A stretch of 64,000 nt of DNA, from NCBI RefSeq assembly GCF_000687475.1, contig NC_057316.1, forward strand, positions 1,674,001 through 1,738,000, given 5' to 3'. This stretch comes from Ustilaginoidea virens. Taxonomy: Eukaryota; Ascomycota; Sordariomycetes; Hypocreales; Clavicipitaceae. Under the pieces are notes generated by a model. That model was not told where the DNA came from. It did no database searches and was given only the letters and a program-made list of their open reading frames with translations. Shown here piece by piece: positions 57,227 to 64,000 of the stretch (within the stretch, counting starts at the first letter, position 1; each line of letters begins with the position of its first letter). The translations under genes were made by a program, and so were the position numbers.

Positions 57227-60200
57227 ATAGCAGAGTCAGGATCCTATAAGGTCCCTAAATCCGATACTAAAATTAATACTAATGTATAGCTACAGCTAGA
57301 TATAGACGATATGAAATCCCAAATGAATATACTAACTAACCTTATATAGGGCCTAATTAGTAGGCAAAATAACGACACCTAGGCTACCTAGGCTACTAAT
57401 AAGAAGCCTACTAAAGCCACTAAAGCTAGACCTTCCACTAAGACTACCACTAAAGATAATAATAGTGAAGCTAACATTATAGAAATCGACCAACCTTCTA
57501 CTCCTATAAAATATAAGGGTAAAGAGCCTATTTATACAACGCCACTAACAACTATCACCAACCAAATTAGTAATAGGGCTATTAAGGAATTAGCTAAGAC
57601 TGCCAACCGCTTTAAAGAGTCCCAAAAGCTAAAAAGCCCCTATAATTTCGACCAGTAGAAGCAGGCCCTTACAATACAACTTAGGGCCTTTAAAATAGCT
57701 AATTTTATCAACGACCCCTCTATAGCAAGGCACTTTGATGAGTCTAAGCAGGCACTTTTACTACTAATGCTAAAGAATAGCTATAGTGAAGAAGCTACAG
57801 AGGCTATAGACTGGTATAATAACCCAGAGGAAGCCTACCTTTTACTAGTAGCCTAGTACTACCACTCACCAGAAGTACAGCAGGCACACTTATACCCTAC
57901 GTTTCACACCCTTACATTTACCGGTTATAAAGGCACTTTAGAGGCTTTTAACAGCGAATTTAACAGCTATATATCTCGCCTCAGAATCCTAGGTTCTAAG
58001 ATCGACTCTTTTGACTAAGTTAACCAGTATCTTTAGGCTATAGAGGGGGTATTTACCCGCTAGACTGAACGCTAACGCTCTATAATTAGGGCTTATAGCG
58101 CCCAAGGTGTTATTAACAGCAGCAAATTTAACCTCCAGTATTTTATAGTTGACCTACTAGAAGAACAGCGTTCTAAAGGGTCTAATAAGGTAGCTGCTAA
58201 TAATAACCCTAAATAGCTTAAGGCTTCCAAGGACTCTAAGAATAAAGGGTCTACTAATGCCGCTTCTACTAATAATAATAGCAAGAATAATTCTACTAAT
58301 AATAGGAAAAAGAAGCAGCAACAGAAGAAGAAACAAAACTATAGCAAACAGTAAGATATTGAGGCTTTTATTATAGGCAACTATAATACTTAGGATATTA
58401 ATATATCTTATTCTTCTTCATCTATATCTACTAATATAAGCTATAGTGCTAAATCAGGCGGTAGGACCCCTAAGGATACCCTCCTTTATAATATAGGCTC
58501 CACTTGTCATATTATTAATAATAAGAAGCATTTCACTACTTTTCACCACTTTAAGAAGGATAATAAGCCTATTATTACTACTAGTGGTGGCCCTATTTCC
58601 CCTACTGGTTAGGGCACGGCACGATTTACTATGCTACAGGGCGTTAATCCCACCAAATGGGGTATTATAGAGCTCAAGAATACCCTATATATTCCTACCT
58701 TAGATATTAATATTATTAGCGGTGTAAAGCACTATGCCGCTAAAGGGGTATTAATTAAAAATCAGCTTTAGTCAGCAAGCCGTAAATGCATCAGCATTTT
58801 TAACTTTAAAAAATACGGCTTTTTCCTTCCACAGAAAGGAATAGACACACCACTACTGCATTAACCTTGCAGCTATTATACTGTTACTAATAGTATAATA
58901 GTAGAGGTCCCCAGCCCTACTAACCCTGCTGATTATAATAATCCTAAGGATACCACTATTACCCCTGTTCCTACTACTACAACTAGTAAGGAACCTATAG
59001 AGGCTACTAGCCTTACTACTAACTCTCCCGCTATTACGACTAGCGAAGAGCCCGCTATTACGACTAGCGAAAATCCCATAATAGCTACTAGCCCTACTCC
59101 TGCCCCTATAGCTGCTGATACAGAATATCAGAAGTTATTATAGTTAGCCGGCATTTAGCATATACGGCTAGGGCATATAGGTATTCAGCTACTTAAAAAG
59201 ACTTATGCTAATACCCCTAGTCTTCCTAACCTTAATAAGGTTAAAGATACTGATTTTCGCTGTCTAGCCTGTATATAGGCTAAGAAGGTTAGAAGACCTT
59301 CTAAAGATGCGATTCTAAATCCAGCTAAATGCCTGGATATTATAGAAGGTGATACTTTTGCTATATCACCTATGCCATATAACAAACGACCTATTGCCTT
59401 TATATTAGTAGACAGAAAATCCCGATTTCGTTGGCTATACTTACTGCCTAATAGGGAAGGCACTATTGTATTTAAAGCATTACAGAGCTTTATACAGAGC
59501 CTACAGGTCAGATATAGTAAAACGCCTGTTGAATTCCACTATAATAGTGGAAATAAAATCAACAAAATGCTTAGTAATTGGCTTGTCGAATAGGGTATAA
59601 CTTTTAATACATCTTGCCCTTATATTCACGAACAAAACGGCCTAGCTGAGCGGTCCATTAGGGTTATAGCTGATAGGCTATGTGCTACTATAGCCTGGTC
59701 AAGGCTTCCATCTAACCTCTAGTCTACTGTAATTACTAGCGTTGTTATGCTAGTAAATATAACAGCTGTTACTAATAGACCTTCTAGCCCCTATCAGGAG
59801 CTATTAAAGGATTATAACCATATTACGCCGGAGCACTACCCTAATCTTATTAACCTTAGGGCCATTAGAGCAGCTATTAAAGTATTTATACCACACGAAA
59901 AGCGTGTAAAAAGCCGCAAATTAGCGCCCTATACCGAGCCTAGTAGGCTCCTTGCCACTCTAGGTAATAATACTTACCTAGTCTACCTTCTAAAGAAGAA
60001 GGTTGTTACTAAAACAACTTTTATTACCTTTATTCATTAAAATAAAGGTATAGGCCCTATTTCTAATAGCCTAGAAGGAGACTTTTATAGAGGGCAAAAT
60101 ACAGGTTCAGAGGGGGTATTTAGCAGAGAACCTGCTATTTTACTGGATGACCTAGAAAGCATTCCTGACCCTACTAACTCTACTAACCTTACTAGTATTA

Positions 60201-62194
60201 CTAACACTAATGCTATACCGGATGACCTGGAAAGCATGCCGGACCCTACTAATACTAGCGTTATTAATACTAATGCTACTTTAGATAACCGTCTTACTTT
60301 GGATAACCGTCCTATATTATAGTCCCCGGCTACTGCAAAGGATGACCTTATAGATATCCTTACTAGCCTTACTCCTGCCGACCTTGCTAGCCCTGCTGGC
60401 CCTGCTGGCCCTGCTATACCTGCTAGCCCTACCGACCCTACTAGCCCTACCGACTTATTCCCTAATTAGGATTTATACCACCTGATATAGGATTCCTGCT
60501 ATGCAGCTAAGCGTAAGCTAGCTAAAAAGGCCCCTGATGGTACGCCTAATAGCTGGAAGGATATACTACGATGCCCTAAAAAAGAAAAAGACCTTTGGAT
60601 AAAGGCACTATTTAAGGAATTCGAGCAGCTTTTGGATACTAAAGTTTTCCAGTTTATTCTTAAGTCTAGCATTCCTATTGATAGGAAAATTATACGCAAT
60701 AGGCCTGTTTTTCGGGTTAAAAAGGATGCTAATAATCAGCCTATAAAATATAAGGCTAGATTAATTATCAAGGGCTTTATGCAGGTCGAAGGAAAGGACT
60801 TCTAGTATACTTATGCTTCTACCTTTATCCCACCCACCTGGAGGGTTATACTAGCTTTAGCTGCTAGTAATAACTGGGAAATAGAGCAGATCGACTTTAT
60901 AGGCGCCTTCCTAAATAGCGAACTTTCTGAGACTATTTATATGGATATCCCTAATGGATTTTTTGAATTTACGGAAAGTCTACTAACTAATAGCAAGCTT
61001 TAGTCTAATATACAGCGCCAACGGCTACTAACTTTACTTAAAGAAGCTGGATTTAACCCTTCTATTAAGCAAGCTATCTTGCTAAAGAAGGCCCTATACG
61101 GGCTAAAATAAGCACCCCGCGAATAGCAACACCGGCTAAAAGACCTAATTTCTAGTAAAGGTTTTTTACCTTTAGCTTCTGATGCTGCCGTCTTTTATAA
61201 TAAGCAAACCAGCACCTTTATCGTCACCTATATTAACGATTGCCTATTAGTTAGTCCAAATATAACTTATATTAACCAGCTAAAAAGGAAATTCCATAAG
61301 GTCTATACTATAGAAGACCGCGGTCCGGCTTCCTTCTTCCTAGGTATACAGATTATACGAAATAGGAAGGAAGGTCTATTATAGCTACACTAAGCCTAAT
61401 TTATAGCAGAGGTTTTAGCTAAATTCGGCTTACAGGATACTAAACCTCAGCTTATTCCACTTCAACCAGGGATTCTAAATGAATCTAGTGGAAAAAATCT
61501 TAGCCCTACTGATCAGAGCCTTTATTAAAGCCTTACTGGCACTATAATGTGGCTTATGATGATGACTAGGCCCGACCTAGCATTTCCTATCCAATACCTT
61601 TCTCGGTTTATATCGAAAGCAACTAATATGCATCTAAATGCTGCAAAAGGCAGCTTTAGTTACCTTAAAGGCACTGAGAACCTAGCTATTTGCTTTAGTG
61701 CTACTAAAAGCAACCAATAGCCTATTATAGCCGCTTATTCTAATAGCGACTTTACTAGCTATAAAGAAACCTCTAAATCTACTGAAGGCTTCCTGACTAC
61801 TATTAATAGTAGTCCTATTAGCTGGCGTTCTAAGCGAGCCTCTTTAGTAGTACTATCTACTTTAGAAGCTGAATCTAATGCATTACTTAAAACTATCCGC
61901 GAGGTACAGTGGCTTTCTAACCTTTATAAGGAGCTAGAAATTGATATTTTACGCCCTATACCGCTATACTGCGATAACTAGGGCTCCATTTCAAATTCTA
62001 ACGACCCTAATCAGCACGCTCGCACTAAGCATACGCTATTAAAATTCCGGTATATTAGGGAGCAAGCCCAGCTGGGCTTGGTTAAAATTACCTATTTACC
62101 TACTAATAGTATGCCTGCTGACGGTCTTACGAAGCCACTGCCGGGCCCTAAATTTACTAAGTTCCGCGAGTTACTAGGTCTTAGGGCCTACTAA
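57227..62194 (+). pseudogene. gag-pol of Copia A3
   Basis: One frame runs through the whole element, but it begins at ATA (57227), where A2 has ATG, and is interrupted by dozens of TAG/TAA codons. Gag covers 57227-58380, including FKIANFINDPSIARHFDE and GYKGTLEAFNSEFNSYI. The protease is YNIGST (58488 on; catalytic Asp now Asn). The GHIGIQLLKK block is near 59170. Integrase has ILVDRKSRFRW, FHYNSGN (second Asp now Asn, about 59535) and NGLAERS (59636 on; Glu kept). A hinge follows. RT has TYINDCLLV (61228 on; YVDD now YIND). RNase H runs to 62194 with YCDN, KHTLLKFRYIREQ and ADGLTK. Gag-pol is in the Ty1/copia order with no frameshift between gag and pol. Confidence 0.92.
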
Positions 62195-62315
62195 CTTATA
62201 CTAACTTACTTTTACTAAGGTTTTTCTTATGTTTTTCCTTAGCACTTTTTACTGCATTTTCTTTCCCTATCCTTTATACGATTAGCTTGCTACTACAGTA
62301 GCTAATCAGAGGGGG

Positions 62316-63059
62316 TATTAAAATCCTATAGTAGCCTACTAGGCTGCTGGCCTTATGCCCTACTGGCCTACTAACCTTCTAGCCCTTATACCGCCTCTTG
62401 GACTTATGGTAGTATTACCTTAGGCCTTTGCCTTCTACCTTAAGGATTTTCAGTAGATTATTTACTGTATATCAAGTAAGGTAGGCCTTATTGAAAAGGT
62501 GTGGCATTGCTAAATTAGCGTGGTTGCCTACTAGTGTGGTGGCGGCCTACTAGTGTGGTGTGGCATTACTAAATTAGCGTGGTGGCCTATTAGCGTGGTG
62601 GCTAGTCCACTAGTGTGGTGGTTAGTTACTAGTGCGGTGACTAATTACTAGTGCGGTGGTTAGGGTGGTTGGAAAGGTCGGATATAGCGGGGTTGCTGAC
62701 GTATCATAGCGAGCATTACGGGGAGCTTTCTTACTGGCTACCTTGGATGCCTGGGCCTACCCCTCCTTCGTGTATATATAGGATAGCTTTTCCCCTTCTT
62801 TCTAGATAGTAGAAGGGCAGCACAATCGAACCTGTTAATGCACTACATGCCTCTTAACTTCCACCTTCCCTGCGTTTTTGGTTATCTTATATTTGCCTTG
62901 CCTTTACACTTGCCCTGCTTTATAGCACTTGTATAGTCTTAGGACTTAGTGAAAAATCTAGTATTTATACTAAGATTAGTTCACAGGTCGCAGACAGTCT
63001 TGTGCCATCTAGCTAGCTAGTAAGGCTCTGCTTTTATAGTGACCTTGAGAAGTGCAATA
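62316..63059 (+). repeat. 3' LTR of Copia A3 (744 bp)
   Basis: It starts TATTAAAATCC after AGAGGGGG and ends GAAGTGCAATA. It is the same length as its 5' partner. Confidence 0.94.
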
Positions 63060-63064
63060 GAAAA

Positions 63065-63532
63065 GATCTTAGCCCTACCGATTAGAGCCTTTATCAGAGC
63101 CTTACTGGCACTATAATGTGGCTTATGATGATGACTAGGCCCGACCTAGCATTTCCTACCCAATACCTCTCCCGGTTTATATCCAAGGCAACTAATGTGC
63201 ATCTAAATGCTGCAAAAGGCAGCTTTAGCTACCTTAAAGGCACTGAGAACCTAGCTATTTGCTTTAGTACTACTAAAAGCAACCAACAGCCTATTATAAC
63301 CGCTTATTCTGATAGCGACTTTGCTGGCTGTAAAGAAACCTCTAAATCTACTGGAGGCTTCTTGACTACTATTAATAGTAGTCCTATTAGCTGGCGTTCT
63401 AAGCGAGCCTCTTTAGTAGTATTATCTACTTTAGAAGCTGAATCTGATGCCTTACTTGAGACTATTCGTGAGCCACTGCCGGGCCCTAAATTTACTAGGT
63501 TCCGCGAGTTACTAGGTCTTATGGCCTGCTAA
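63065..63532 (+). pseudogene. gag-pol of Copia A2, part 2 (RNase H with in-frame deletion)
   Basis: It continues part 1 after removal of A3; the 7356 added bases keep the same frame. One nonsense TAG (63083) stands where A1 has Gln. From 63116 it is open for 138 codons: TRPDLAFPTQYLSRF, then SDSDFAG with the first acidic residues, then LEAESDALLETIRE. It then jumps to PLPGPKFTRF and the stop at 63530. About 78 residues, including YCDNQG and the KHTLLKFR block, are missing, so RNase H would be inactive. Confidence 0.9.
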
Positions 63533-63652
63533 CTTATACTAACTCACTTTTACTAAGGTTTTTCTTATGTTTTTCCTTAGCACTTTTATTGCATTTTCTT
63601 TCCCTATCCTTTACACGATTAGCTTGCTACTACAGTAGCTAATCAGAGGGGG

Positions 63653-64000
63653 TGTTAAAATCCTATAGTAGCCTACTAGGCTGCTGGCCTAATGCCCTAC
63701 TGGCTTACTGACCTTCTGGCCCTTATACCGCCTCTTGGACTTATGGTAGTCTTACCTTAGGCCTTTGCCTTTTACCTTAGGATTTTCAGTGGATTATTTA
63801 CTGTATATCAAGTAAGTAGGCCTTAAGGTAGGCCTTGTTAAAAAGGTGTGGCATTGCTAAATTAGCGTGGTGGGCCTACTAGTGTGGTGGCGGCCTACTA
63901 GTGTGGTGGCTAGTCTACTAGTGTGGTGGGTAGTCACTAGCGTGGTGGCTAGTCTACTAGTGTGGTGGGTAGTCACTAGCGTGGTGGCTAGTTACTAGTG
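63653..64000 (+). repeat. 3' LTR of Copia A2, first 348 bp
   Basis: It starts TGTTAAAATCC after CAGAGGGGG. It is identical to 51212 onward as far as read, except for an extra 39-bp tandem unit at about 63951-63989. It is cut by the window end. Confidence 0.93.

Larger units (their letters stand above)
55709..63059 (+). mobile_element. Copia A3, full-length RIP-decayed element nested in A2
   Basis: A3 is a 7351-bp plus-strand copy with two 744-bp LTRs, a primer-binding site, a polypurine tract (AGAGGGGG, about 62308-62315) and the exact duplication GAAAA (55704-55708 and 63060-63064). It splits the A2 pol frame between RT and RNase H. All Copia domains are present, including those A2 lacks. 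The LTRs are RIPped (3' LTR start TATTAAAATCC). Confidence 0.95.
51212..64000 (+). mobile_element. Copia A2, internally deleted element, split by Copia A3
   Basis: This is a plus-strand family A element whose 3' LTR leaves the window at base 64000. The internal region is 4339 bp (51958-55708 plus 63065-63652) against about 5.86 kb in A1 and A3. Missing parts are the gag core, the integrase, and the middle of RNase H. The visible parts of the two LTRs are identical apart from one extra 39-bp minisatellite unit in the 3' copy. The 5' flank is AAGGT, with its partner outside the window. It is inserted in D2. Confidence 0.9.

Overview
This 64 kb window is a transposon graveyard from a filamentous ascomycete (Pezizomycotina). 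I see no host gene. The organism is inferred from three things: the element mix (Copia, chromodomain-bearing Gypsy, a Tad-like LINE), the mutation pattern, and the absence of any bacterial signal. Coding frames are broken almost only by stops that match CAG, CAA or TGG codons after C-to-T or G-to-A transitions. In the best LTR pair every difference is CpA to TpA, the signature of repeat-induced point mutation (RIP).

Left part (1-22192). The 5' half of a Copia element (A-prime, minus, 1-3078) sits in the reverse transcriptase region of Gypsy A (minus, 3079-12821). The 5' LTR of Gypsy A is split by a full-length Copia, A1 (minus, 5328-12649, 5-bp duplication GGAGA). Gypsy A abuts a second Gypsy fragment, E (plus, RNase H-integrase, 12822-14650). 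Then come about 1.4 kb of unassigned sequence, a Tad-like LINE (minus, about 16100-21700) carrying a solo Copia A LTR, and the 3' end of Gypsy F (chromodomain, polypurine tract, LTR).

Middle part (22193-51211). Copia B1, an internally deleted element with nearly identical LTRs, splits the Gypsy F LTR. To its right lies an old fragment, D2, of a retrotransposon family D. Copia B2 (minus, 27147-50192) is inserted in D2. Gypsy C (minus, 33218-49387) is inserted in B2. Element D (minus, 37497-45590) and a solo A LTR are inserted in C. Another solo A LTR is inserted in D. This is a five-level nest, and almost every level is supported by matching 5-bp target duplications. Gypsy C also carries about 1.8 kb between its chromodomain and polypurine tract that Gypsy F lacks. 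This stretch reads as a decayed gene on the opposite strand.

Right part (51212-64000). Copia A2 (plus) is inserted in D2 and is itself split by a full-length Copia A3 (plus, 55709-63059, duplication GAAAA). A2 lacks the gag core, integrase and part of RNase H, yet keeps one pol reading frame with only three nonsense codons. Its 3' LTR runs off the window.

How the parts work together: A1, A3 and B2 are full-length but RIP-damaged (gag start ATG to ATA, catalytic Asp to Asn in several domains). The deletion derivatives A2 and B1 keep their start codons. They look like younger non-autonomous copies that would need proteins supplied in trans. The A, A-prime and B families all have a primer-binding site complementary to the anticodon arm of initiator tRNA-Met, the half-tRNA priming mode known from Drosophila copia.
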